From NCBI RefSeq assembly GCF_003315345.1, contig NZ_QNRO01000001.1, positions 372,001 through 436,000 of the forward strand: DNA of 64,000 nucleotides, given 5' to 3'. Numbering within the stretch: the first letter of the stretch is position 1; every line of letters begins with the position of its first letter. This document shows positions 9,783 through 17,628 of the stretch, piece by piece. The notes under the pieces were generated by a model. It saw only the letters and a program-made list of their open reading frames with translations, was not told the origin of the DNA and made no database searches. The stretch comes from Marinobacter pelagius (GTDB lineage Bacteria; Pseudomonadota; Gammaproteobacteria; Pseudomonadales; Oleiphilaceae). A program made the position numbers and the translations under genes.

Positions 9783-10763
9783 ATGATCGGACAATGGAAG
9801 AATGTCTCGGCTGGTACGAACGAAAGCAGCTTTGCCCGGGCAGGGCTGCGAAAGCTTGCCGATGCCGGGCTGATCACTATGTTGCTGTTCCTGGGTGGCT
9901 GCGCCGGCGGCCCCCAGGTAAAAAGCGGAAATGCCTTTACAGACCTTTATGATGGCAAGTCCGAGTTGACCTTTTCCACCCTGATGCCGGTGGAATCCGC
10001 TGAAGAAGCCATAGCCCGCGGCGATGCGGCCTATCGGCAGGGGAAACTGGATGAGGCGGTGTTCGAGTACATCCGCTCCCTGGAACTGGATCCGGAGAAT
10101 GCGGATACCTTCTACAAGGTGGGCGCCATCAATCAGCACAAGGGTGCATCGGACAAGGCTGCCTCGGCATTCCAGCTTGCCCTGCAACTGGAGCCCGACC
10201 ATGCCGGTGCCCTTGAAGGTCTGGGCCTGATGCTGATGAAACAGCGGCAGCATGACAAAGCCAAAACCCTGCTGGAACGATCGGTGGCTGCAGATGAAAA
10301 CCGTTGGCAGGCATTCAATGCCCTCGGCATCATGGCCGACCTGCAGGGTGAATTTGCCGCCGCGAGAACCTACTACGACCGGGCCCTGGCGATTTCTCCC
10401 CGCAATGCGAGGCTCCACAACAACCTGGGTTACTCCTTCTACCTGATTGGCCACTGGAATCGTGCGGAATACCAGTACCAGACCGCGCTGAACATCGATC
10501 CCGAGCACGAGCGCGCCTGGCGCAACCTCGGCCAGCTCTATACCCGGCTGGAGCGATTCGATGAGGCCCTGGAAGCGCTCATCAAGGTGATGCCGGAAGC
10601 GGATGCCTGGAATACCATCGGCTATATCCTGATGAACGAAGGCGACTACCGGCAGGCTGAAGAGTTCTTCAGCAAGGCCGCCAAGACCTCACCCAGTTAC
10701 CACGTGACTGCCAATGACAACCTGGCCCAGGTGAGGCGGTTGATTGCGCGCAGTGGGGATTGA
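9783..10763 (+). CDS. tadD: TPR lipoprotein TadD
   Basis: 326 residues. The N-terminus has a long polar stretch, then a hydrophobic run with FLGGCAGG, a lipobox placing the lipidated Cys near residue 40. The remainder is a row of tetratricopeptide repeats (AYRQGKLDEAVFEYIRSLEL, then five or six more to the C-terminus). TadD is a pilotin-like factor of Tad systems thought to help secretin assembly. The start at 9783 follows AAGGGAGA; in-frame starts further up (including the ATG at 9753) lie at or inside the tadC end. It appears to be the last gene of the pilus operon, since a strong hairpin follows. Confidence 0.88.
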   Translation: MIGQWKNVSAGTNESSFARAGLRKLADAGLITMLLFLGGCAGGPQVKSGNAFTDLYDGKSELTFSTLMPVESAEEAIARGDAAYRQGKLDEAVFEYIRSLELDPENADTFYKVGAINQHKGASDKAASAFQLALQLEPDHAGALEGLGLMLMKQRQHDKAKTLLERSVAADENRWQAFNALGIMADLQGEFAAARTYYDRALAISPRNARLHNNLGYSFYLIGHWNRAEYQYQTALNIDPEHERAWRNLGQLYTRLERFDEALEALIKVMPEADAWNTIGYILMNEGDYRQAEEFFSKAAKTSPSYHVTANDNLAQVRRLIARSGD

Positions 10764-11154
10764 GGATCAGGCGTTGGGGACGGTGAAAATGGGGTCAGAT
10801 TAAAAGCGCTGACGCGCTTTTAATCTGACCCCTTCTTGGGTTTTGCCCCGGAGTCGTCCCCATTACCGCGAAATCACCAATTTCCACTGTTTAAATTTGT
10901 AAACACCATTTGGACCTTACCGCAGGAACTCGCCCACTCAACTCTTCCTCTTGTTCAAAATATAACCATAAAACATGAGATTAAGCCCCGCCTCCCAGCC
11001 CTCACCCCTGTAACCTTCGATGTCCCGATGTTACCTACCGTAAGCGCCACTTTCCTGACGAATTCCAGCAGATAAAAAGCCAACCCGATCACATTTTGAT
11101 CAGAAAAGGACGCAGTATGATTTGCCCAATTCGTCAATAAATTGGTGCAGAAAG
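10764..11154. other. intergenic region downstream of tad operon
   Basis: A 391-bp stretch without a credible gene. It begins with a REP-like hairpin (listed separately). From about 10870 to 11110 the sequence is clearly more AT-rich than its surroundings, including TTTAAATTTGTAAACACC. It probably holds the promoter of the lipoprotein gene that follows, but I could not fix a -35/-10 pair. Short frames here look non-coding. Confidence 0.5.
10791..10832. repeat. REP-like perfect hairpin
   Basis: Arms of 19 bp (10791-10809, GGGGTCAGATTAAAAGCGC, and its exact complement at 10814-10832) with a TGAC loop. A weaker outer pair (GGGGACG near 10776 and CGTCCCC near 10855) flanks it. Sequences containing GGGGTCAGATTAAAA are familiar from gammaproteobacterial REP elements mobilised by REP-associated tyrosine transposases; this link is from memory, and no such transposase is in the window. 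It could also act as a terminator after tadD, although no T-run follows. Confidence 0.8.
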
Positions 11155-12504
11155 ATGTCATATTGCGGCAAAAATTTATCGAAGCAGGGGCTGCTGGTTC
11201 TTTCGGCGTCCGTTTTTCTTTCGGGCTGCTTCAAGGATATGACGGCCAGCGAAAACAGCTCCGTAGCGCAGATTCAGGAGCCCGGAGTCGAGGTTGCCGG
11301 TGCGGCCATGAAGGGTGTTATTCAGCAAGGTATCGTTACGGCGAATCGGTTGCTGGCGGACAAGGACGGTTTTTACACTCCCGACCGGTTGGCGGCCAAG
11401 CCTGTGCTTACCGCTGATGACGGCAGTTATGACCTGCGCTTGCGGGGCAAGGCCGACGGCTGGGCTCTGGTTGAGCTACAGGCGGATGGCAGCACTCGCA
11501 TGATCTGCGACGTGGTCCCCCAATGCGACCAGGCCGGTGCTGAGGCGGTCGCGTTCGGCCAGCCGATGCCGCTGGATAGCCAGTTCAGCTTGCGCGGTGC
11601 CGGTGACCTGACCACAGAAACTGTGCACCTGACGCCGCTGACCCATCTGGCGGTCACACTGGCGGAGCGAAGCGCCAACGGTCTGTCTCCGGAAGCCCTG
11701 TCTGCTGCCTACCAGACGGTTGAAGGCTGGTTCGGGCTCGCTCCCGGTTCGCTTCGTCTGGCTCCGCCGGATCTGACTCGACTTGACGACCTGGGCAGTG
11801 TTTCGGCGGATGCACTGCAGGTGTCCATCGCCAATGCGGCTTTCCTGGCCCTGGTAAATGACAGCGCCCAGTGGAGCACCATCTCTGAGGTGTTGAACAA
11901 CATGACCTCCCAGATTGCGGCTAGCGGACGGATAGAAATCATGGGAGATGGCGTTAATGTGGCGCTGGCGGACGTGGTCAGTGCCGCAGCGCTGCAGTCC
12001 TCGGAGCTCCAGGCCACCGTGGCGTCGAGTGTGATCAGTCAGAAGCTTGTTGTTGTGGAGTATCGTAATGTCCAGCGCTTCAAGACCATTGCTGATGTGT
12101 ACTCGGACTCCGACACTGCCGTTGCTGATTCAGGAGACAGTGCGGGGAGCAGTGAAGGTACGATTGGTAGTGGTAGTGACACCACCACCGGAACAACCGA
12201 GTCACCGGTAACCGAACGCGTCCAGGAGCCGACAATCCCGGCGAACGCCGCTCTGCTGAGCTGGACCGCACCGCTCACCCGCGAGAACGGTGAGAGCCTG
12301 ACCATGGGTGAAATCGCAGGCTTCGAGGTGGTCTACGGGACCAATCCGGACAGCCTCGACCAGAGCCTCGCAATCGGCGACGCCTCGGTAGATGAGCTCC
12401 TGGTGGACGAATTGACCGCTGGCACCTGGTATTTCGCCATCCGCACCCTGGATACCGATGGCAACCGCAGTCGTCTGTCCGAGGTTGTGTACAAACAGAT
12501 CTGA
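11155..12504 (+). CDS. predicted lipoprotein with C-terminal fibronectin III-like domain
   Basis: 449 residues of unknown function. The N-terminus is a lipoprotein signal (LLVLSASVFLSGCFKD, Cys at about 26). Residues 40-330 are not recognised; they include a carboxypeptidase-regulatory-like opening (VAGAAMKGVIQQGIVTANRL) and an Ala/Ser-rich helical middle. A Ser/Thr/Gly linker (about 325-365) leads to a fibronectin type III-like domain (LLSWTAPLTRENG to AGTWYFAIRTLDTDGNRSRL). The start is the ATG at 11155; an in-frame TTG at 11122 is less likely. Its place after the tad operon suggests a surface role, but the AT-rich gap and REP hairpin argue that it is transcribed separately. Confidence 0.75.
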   Translation: MSYCGKNLSKQGLLVLSASVFLSGCFKDMTASENSSVAQIQEPGVEVAGAAMKGVIQQGIVTANRLLADKDGFYTPDRLAAKPVLTADDGSYDLRLRGKADGWALVELQADGSTRMICDVVPQCDQAGAEAVAFGQPMPLDSQFSLRGAGDLTTETVHLTPLTHLAVTLAERSANGLSPEALSAAYQTVEGWFGLAPGSLRLAPPDLTRLDDLGSVSADALQVSIANAAFLALVNDSAQWSTISEVLNNMTSQIAASGRIEIMGDGVNVALADVVSAAALQSSELQATVASSVISQKLVVVEYRNVQRFKTIADVYSDSDTAVADSGDSAGSSEGTIGSGSDTTTGTTESPVTERVQEPTIPANAALLSWTAPLTRENGESLTMGEIAGFEVVYGTNPDSLDQSLAIGDASVDELLVDELTAGTWYFAIRTLDTDGNRSRLSEVVYKQI

Positions 12505-12515
12505 TTGGAACTGAG

Positions 12516-12550
12516 CGGCTGCCGCGCGCCAAAGGGAAGCGCGGCAGCCG
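12516..12550. terminator. bidirectional hairpin terminator
   Basis: A 12-bp perfect stem (CGGCTGCCGCGC at 12516-12527 with its complement at 12539-12550) and an 11-base loop, lying between two convergent genes ending at 12504 and 12571. There is no strong T-run on either side, so termination efficiency is uncertain. Confidence 0.6.
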
Positions 12551-12570
12551 GAGTTTCCCGTCCTGGCGTT

Positions 12571-13011
12571 TTATTTCGCGGTAATGGTGGTCATCACCAG
12601 TTTGCCGTCCTTGCGGACCGGACCGTCTTCCTTGGCCCCCAGGGTGTACTCGAAGGTGCCTGTTTTCATACCGCCATCCTCGCCGTGAACCATCAGCATA
12701 AGCATGTCGCCAGGCTTGACCTCTTCGGTCAGTATGGCAGCGACGTCCATGTTTTTGCCTTTCTTCAGGGGCGCGTGGCCGACAACCGGGCCGGGTTTCA
12801 TGTCTTCACCGGTGCGATGAATTACCAGCCAGCCGTTTTTCCCGGCATTCACTTTCTTCGCGGTGACAGTGCCGGCAGCAACGCTCTGGTCATCCGCCCA
12901 CACCTGGGCACCGTCCATTTCATGATGGCCGGCCATCGTGGTACCCGCCATCATGGCGCCGGATATCAGAGTGGCTGTCAGCAGGGCGTTTTTCTTACCG
13001 TGTTTTTTCAT
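12571..13011 (-). CDS. secreted DUF7282-like protein
   Basis: 146 residues. A signal peptide (MKKHGKKNALLTATLISGAM, cleavage after TMA) is followed by a short acidic/His stretch and one compact domain (DQSVAAGTVTAKKVNAGKNG to TITAK). This resembles DUF7282, with its VIHRTGEDMKPGPVVGH motif and paired GD and G-E-Y elements. The function of that family is unknown. The frame is open to 13176, but the ATG at 13011 after AAGGAGAACGTC and the signal peptide fix the start. It lies 110 bp downstream of the AraC-type gene on the same strand and could be co-transcribed with it. Confidence 0.78.
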   Translation of the reverse strand: MKKHGKKNALLTATLISGAMMAGTTMAGHHEMDGAQVWADDQSVAAGTVTAKKVNAGKNGWLVIHRTGEDMKPGPVVGHAPLKKGKNMDVAAILTEEVKPGDMLMLMVHGEDGGMKTGTFEYTLGAKEDGPVRKDGKLVMTTITAK

Positions 13012-13121
13012 GACGTTCTCCTTATGCTTGGTTTTGACCCACCTGTGCAGAGGGATTCGAGATGGGTGTACATCGGCTACGGGAGAACGCGGCGGAAAGT
13101 TGCAGTTGGGAAAAAATATTT

Positions 13122-14111
13122 TCAATCTGAGCGCCCGAGGTGCTTGCGCCACCGAACCGGCGGCGAGCCGGTCCATCGTTTGAAAGCCCGGTAGAAGGTA
13201 CTGACTTCGGCGAACCCCAGGGATTCGGCTATCTCCGGGAGGGCGGCGCTGGTCTCGGCGACCGCCTGAAGTGCCTTCTGGCGCCTGACTTCATCGAGCA
13301 AACCATCAAAGGTTTGGCCCTGGTCCCGTAGTCGACGGGCCAGGGTCCGCTCGCTGATGCCAAGTACCTCGGCTGCATCAGCCCGACGGGGAAGCATTGG
13401 CCCCACCCGGGCGGCCAGCCATCGCTGTAATTCCGCAACCGAGGCACTGTTCATGGTCAGGGCCTCCAGGCGGGCGCTGGTGTAGCGCTCATGAACCTGT
13501 GCCAGTTGGGGATCTGCCTGGGGCAGGGGCTGATCCAACACAGTGTTTTCTATCAGCACACCACTGAAGGCCTGCTCGAACTCCACCGGGCAATTGAATA
13601 CCGTCTGGTAACCCTGAGCCGGACCAAGGCGGGGCTGGCTGAACTGGACGCGGGCCGGTTGCATCCGGGTTCCTGTCACCCAGCTGGCAAAGCCAACCAC
13701 GGACGCTAGCACCGCCTCGATCTGGTGGGGGCTGAACGCCAGCTTGCCCTGGCGGGGATGGTAGACCAGCCAGGTGGCGGCATTGCCGGCAACAATCTGG
13801 AATCGACCGCCATCGGATATCAGCCGTTGAAAGCGCTGAACCATCGCAATGGCCTCGCGCAGGGTTGCGGCAGACTGCAAGGCAAAACCCACCCCGCTGA
13901 TGCTCATGGGAGTGAACTCTGCACCCACCTTCAGCCCGAAACCGGGGTCGCCGGTGCAGCGCTCCGCCGCATGCCACAGGCGGGTGATGTCATCGATTGG
14001 CCAGCGTTCCAGCTCGCAGGCGGACACCGGAATGTCGGCTTCTGCCAACAGGGTATCCGTGTCCACGGTGAGGCGTTCGGCCGCTCCGATCACGGTATTG
14101 ACCCAGCCCAT
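13122..14111 (-). CDS. AraC-family transcriptional regulator (OruR/ArgR-like N-terminal domain)
   Basis: 329 residues from the ATG at 14111 (a TTG at 14135 would add eight residues). The N-terminal part (about 10-195) resembles the arabinose-binding-like domain of AraC regulators of the OruR type (FGLKVGAEFTPMSISGVGFA). The C-terminal 90 residues are a double helix-turn-helix (AAEVLGISERTLARRLRDQG and IAESLGFAEVSTFYRAFKRW). It is transcribed away from the FAD oxidoreductase gene at 14226, and a tandem 19-bp repeat sits in the short spacer, so control of that divergent pair is the simplest reading. The inducer is unknown. Confidence 0.88.
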   Translation of the reverse strand: MGWVNTVIGAAERLTVDTDTLLAEADIPVSACELERWPIDDITRLWHAAERCTGDPGFGLKVGAEFTPMSISGVGFALQSAATLREAIAMVQRFQRLISDGGRFQIVAGNAATWLVYHPRQGKLAFSPHQIEAVLASVVGFASWVTGTRMQPARVQFSQPRLGPAQGYQTVFNCPVEFEQAFSGVLIENTVLDQPLPQADPQLAQVHERYTSARLEALTMNSASVAELQRWLAARVGPMLPRRADAAEVLGISERTLARRLRDQGQTFDGLLDEVRRQKALQAVAETSAALPEIAESLGFAEVSTFYRAFKRWTGSPPVRWRKHLGRSD

Positions 14112-14120
14112 GGAGACGGT

Positions 14121-14161
14121 GGCCTCTAGTGTCAATTTTGTTGGCCTCTATTGTCAATTTT
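14121..14161. promoter_or_regulatory. tandem direct repeat, possible AraC-type operator
   Basis: Two copies of a 19-bp unit, GGCCTCTAGTGTCAATTTT (14121-14139) and GGCCTCTATTGTCAATTTT (14143-14161), differ at one base and repeat every 22 bp, about two helical turns. Tandem direct sites are the usual target of AraC-family regulators. They lie between the regulator start (14111) and the divergent gene (14226). Confidence 0.6.
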
Positions 14162-14225
14162 AAAGCCATGGTACCGGTATATCGTTGAACCTGACAACTC
14201 ATTACTAACGGGTCGGGTACGCATT

Positions 14226-15839
14226 ATGGCCAAGGTGATTGCTTCAGACATTCTGGTGGTTGGCGGCGGGCTGGCGGGCATTGTCACCGCTCTCGAAGGC
14301 CTGCGGGCCGGGAAAACTGTCACCCTGGCTGACCGTGACACCGAGGAACGCATGGGCGGCCTGGCACTCTGGGCCTTTGGCGGCATGATGCTGGTGGATA
14401 CACCCTTGCAGAAGCGAATGAAGATTGCGGACACGCCGGAAATCGCCCTGGGCGACTGGCTCAGCTTCGGCGAACTGGCACCCGATGATGAGTGGCCGCT
14501 GCAATGGGCTCGCTACTACGTCGAGCACTCCCGCAGCGAGGTCTACGACTGGCTGAGCAACGAAGGCATCAAGTTCCTTCCCGCCGTGAACTGGGTGGAG
14601 CGGGGGCGCTTTGGCGATGGCAACCGGTTGCCCCGTTACCACGTTGTGTGGGGTACTGCCCGGGAACTGGTCCGTTGTCTGCTGGCAGCCCTGCACCGTG
14701 AGAATACCGCCGGCAGACTCACCCTGTTGCACGAGCACCGCATCACCGAACTGGAGCATGAGGCCGGCAAGGTCAGCGGTGCCCTGGCCATCAACGAGGC
14801 TACTGGTGAAGAGGTGCGCCTGGCGGCTTCCTCTGTGGTTCTGGCAACCGGCGGCATCAACGGTAGCCATGAGCAATGCCGGGCCAACTGGCCCGGTGAC
14901 CGGCCGCAACCCGCCCGCATGCTGAACGGGGCTCATCCTTATGCCGATGGCCGCATGCATCACTGGGTTGCGGACAGTCTGGATGGCCAGATCATCCATG
15001 CCGGGGAAATGTGGAATTACGCCGCCGGTTTCCCGCATCCGTACCCGCACTTTCCGGGCCACGGGCTATCCACCATTCCCTGTAAATCGGCCCTGTGGCT
15101 GAACCACCGGGGAGAGCGGATCGGCCCGGAGCCCCTGGTGACCGGGTTCGACACCCACTGGTTGTGCCAGCGGGTGGCGGAACAGGAAAAGCCCTGGACC
15201 TGGCACCTGCTCAACTGGCGCATCGCCGCCAAGGAGTTTGCCATTTCCGGCGCCGAGCACAACGCCCGCATCCGGGACAAGCAGTTCCCCCAGTTTGTGA
15301 AAGAGTTGTTGCTGGGTAACCACGCGTTGGTTCGCCAGATGCAGCACGAAAGCCGTGACTTCCTGGTTGCGGATACCCTCGCCGACCTGGCCGGTAAGAT
15401 GAACGCGCTGACTTGCTCCAACGATATCGGCCCGGAGACACTCCAGGCCACCGTTGATACCTTCGACGCAAACTTCGCCGCCGGCACCAGTCTGCACAAT
15501 GATCCCCAGATTCGAATGATTCAGCACGCCCGGGAATGGAAGCCGGACCGCCTGCGTACCTGCAAGCCGGCCCCGCTGCAGAAACCGGGCGCCGGCCCCT
15601 ACATCGCCATCCGCATGCAGCTGATCACCCGCAAGAGCCTGGGCGGCCTGCAAACCGATCTGCACAGCCGGGTCCTGAACGGGCAGGGTTCACCCGTGCA
15701 GGGTCTGTACTGCGTGGGGGAGGCGGCCGGCTTTGGTGGCGGTGGTTCCAACGGCAAACGATCGCTGGAGGGCACCTTCCTGCCCGGCTGCATCATGACC
15801 GCGCGGGCGGCAGTTCGGTCGATTGTTTCAGGCAGCTAG
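14226..15839 (+). CDS. FAD-dependent oxidoreductase (FAD_binding_2 family)
   Basis: 537 residues. An N-terminal Rossmann FAD motif (DILVVGGGLAGIVTALEGL) and a C-terminal FAD-contacting segment (LYCVGEAAGFGGGGSNGKRS) mark the flavoprotein family that includes fumarate reductase and 3-ketosteroid dehydrogenase-like enzymes. It resembles the group annotated only as FAD-binding dehydrogenase/predicted oxidoreductase, and its substrate is not inferable. The start at 14226 begins 25 codons inside the open frame, just before the FAD motif; the ribosome site is weak. It lies 39 bp before the ThDP enzyme gene, so the two probably form one operon under the divergent AraC-type regulator. Confidence 0.82.
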   Translation: MAKVIASDILVVGGGLAGIVTALEGLRAGKTVTLADRDTEERMGGLALWAFGGMMLVDTPLQKRMKIADTPEIALGDWLSFGELAPDDEWPLQWARYYVEHSRSEVYDWLSNEGIKFLPAVNWVERGRFGDGNRLPRYHVVWGTARELVRCLLAALHRENTAGRLTLLHEHRITELEHEAGKVSGALAINEATGEEVRLAASSVVLATGGINGSHEQCRANWPGDRPQPARMLNGAHPYADGRMHHWVADSLDGQIIHAGEMWNYAAGFPHPYPHFPGHGLSTIPCKSALWLNHRGERIGPEPLVTGFDTHWLCQRVAEQEKPWTWHLLNWRIAAKEFAISGAEHNARIRDKQFPQFVKELLLGNHALVRQMQHESRDFLVADTLADLAGKMNALTCSNDIGPETLQATVDTFDANFAAGTSLHNDPQIRMIQHAREWKPDRLRTCKPAPLQKPGAGPYIAIRMQLITRKSLGGLQTDLHSRVLNGQGSPVQGLYCVGEAAGFGGGGSNGKRSLEGTFLPGCIMTARAAVRSIVSGS

Positions 15840-15878
15840 ATCGAATAACACTGAATTACGAAAGGTTGGAGAAAAACA

Positions 15879-17537
15879 ATGACAAACGGCGCACAAGCCC
15901 TGATGAAAACCCTGGTGGATGCCGGCGTGGAAGTCTGTTTCAGCAACCCCGGCACCAGCGAAATGCATTTCGTGGCAGCACTGGATGATGAGCCCAAAAT
16001 GCGGGCGGTCCTCGCCCTGTTCGAGGGCGTAGCCACCGGCGCCGCCGATGGCTACGCCCGCATGGCCGACAAACCCGCCGCCACGCTCTTGCACCTGGGC
16101 TGCGGGCTGGGCAATGGGCTGGCCAACCTGCATAACGCCCGGAAGGGTAAGGTGCCCGTGGTGAACATTGTTGGCGACCACGCCACCTACCACGTGAAAT
16201 ACGATGCCCAGCTGCAGTCTGATATCGAGACCGTTGCCCGCAACGTTTCTCCCGGGTTTGTACGCACCGCCAAAAGCACTGAAACCCTGTGCCAGGATGC
16301 CGCCGAAGCCATCGCCGCAGCTCGCACGGCGCCTGGGCAGGTAGCCACACTGATACTGCCGGCCGATGTGTCCTGGGGTGAGGGCGGCGTGCCCAGCGCA
16401 CCTCTGGCACCGCCGACACCGGAGCCGGCAGACGATGCCACGGTAGAGGCTATTGCCTCCGCCATCCGCTCCGGCAAGAAAACCGCCCTGTTGATGGGCG
16501 GCCATTCCCTGCGCGAACCGAGCATGCTGGCAGCCGCCAAACTGGCCGCACACAGCGGCGTTACCCTGCTGGCAGAAACCTTCCCGACCCGTATAGAACG
16601 GGGCGCCGGCCTTCCTTACATCGAGCGCCTGGCGTACCTGGCTGAGCTGGCTACAGTGCAACTGACGGATGTGGAACATCTGGTTATTGTGGATTCCAAG
16701 GCGCCGGTCTCCTTCTTCGCCTATCCCGGCAAGAAGAGCTACCTGGTGCCGGATACCTGCCAGGTGCATACCCTGGTGGCCCCCGACCAGGACATCCTGG
16801 CCAGCTTGAACAAACTCAACGACGCCGTCGGTGCCAGCCAGGCGGAACCGAGGCTACAAACCGAGAAACGGCCGGGCCGGCCACGCGGCAAACTGACGGC
16901 CGAGAAGGTCTGCAAAGCAGTAGGTGAACTGATGCCGGAGAACGCCATCATCGTTGATGAGGGCATCACCTCCAGCCTGATGCTCTCGGTGATGACTGCC
17001 GGCGCCCCCCGCCACGACATGATCACCCTCACCGGCGGCGCTATCGGTCAGGGACTGCCCAACGCGGTCGGTGCTGCCGTGGCATGCCCGGACCGGCCGG
17101 TAATCGCGCTGATCGGCGATGGCACCGCCATGTACACCATCCAGGCGCTCTGGACCATGGCCCGGGAACAGCTCAACGTCACCTCCATTATTTTCAACAA
17201 CGCCTCCTATTCGGTGTTGAACATCGAGCTGGAGCGGGTAGGTGCGGAAGATGCGGGCGAAAAAGCCAAATCCCAGCTGGACCTGCGCGGCCCGGTGATC
17301 AATTTCGCCGAGGTGGCCAACGGTATGGGCGTCCACGCTGTGCGGGTACACACCGCCGAAGAGATGGCAAAAGCCCTGGAATACGCCCAGAAAATGCCCG
17401 GGCCACACCTGATCGAGGCGATGATTCCGGAATCCCTGAGCGGCGTGAAGCGTAAGATTCTGCCGTGGATGCTGCGCTCGCTGCCCAGCCTGCCGCTGTC
17501 GGTGTCGAGGGCATTGAAGCGCAAGCTGGCGCCGTAA
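15879..17537 (+). CDS. thiamine diphosphate-dependent enzyme, acetolactate synthase-like
   Basis: 552 residues with the three-domain layout of the acetolactate synthase/benzoylformate decarboxylase family. The N-terminal Pyr domain carries the activating Glu in LFEGVATGAADGYARM. A middle domain follows, then a C-terminal PP domain with the ThDP motif beginning at GDGTAMY and ending at FNNASY. The start NPGTSEMHFVAALDD is typical of stand-alone acetolactate synthase-like proteins rather than biosynthetic AHAS; no regulatory subunit is adjacent, and the true ilvG lies at 37305. It probably works with the flavoprotein just upstream in an unknown catabolic step. A terminator follows. Confidence 0.82.
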   Translation: MTNGAQALMKTLVDAGVEVCFSNPGTSEMHFVAALDDEPKMRAVLALFEGVATGAADGYARMADKPAATLLHLGCGLGNGLANLHNARKGKVPVVNIVGDHATYHVKYDAQLQSDIETVARNVSPGFVRTAKSTETLCQDAAEAIAAARTAPGQVATLILPADVSWGEGGVPSAPLAPPTPEPADDATVEAIASAIRSGKKTALLMGGHSLREPSMLAAAKLAAHSGVTLLAETFPTRIERGAGLPYIERLAYLAELATVQLTDVEHLVIVDSKAPVSFFAYPGKKSYLVPDTCQVHTLVAPDQDILASLNKLNDAVGASQAEPRLQTEKRPGRPRGKLTAEKVCKAVGELMPENAIIVDEGITSSLMLSVMTAGAPRHDMITLTGGAIGQGLPNAVGAAVACPDRPVIALIGDGTAMYTIQALWTMAREQLNVTSIIFNNASYSVLNIELERVGAEDAGEKAKSQLDLRGPVINFAEVANGMGVHAVRVHTAEEMAKALEYAQKMPGPHLIEAMIPESLSGVKRKILPWMLRSLPSLPLSVSRALKRKLAP

Positions 17538-17570
17538 GTGGGAGTGGTTTTTCAGTTCAGTAAAAAGAAG

Positions 17571-17599
17571 ACAGCCCCCGGCTGAATGCCGGGGGCTGT
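17571..17599. terminator. bidirectional intrinsic terminator
   Basis: A 12-bp perfect GC-rich stem (ACAGCCCCCGGC and its complement) with a TGAAT loop lies between convergent genes. On the - strand the stem is followed by CTTCTTTTTACTG, a usable T-run; on the + strand by TGCTTTCC. It should end both the ThDP-enzyme operon and the liu-side operon. Confidence 0.82.
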
Positions 17600-17628
17600 T
17601 GCTTTCCGGGGAGTAGAAGACTGACTTA

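Noticed and set aside
15879..17537. Calling the ThDP enzyme a biosynthetic acetolactate synthase (ilvB)
   Set aside because: There is no small subunit or leader, its neighbours are a flavoprotein and an AraC regulator, and the genuine ilvGM pair lies at 37030-39005.
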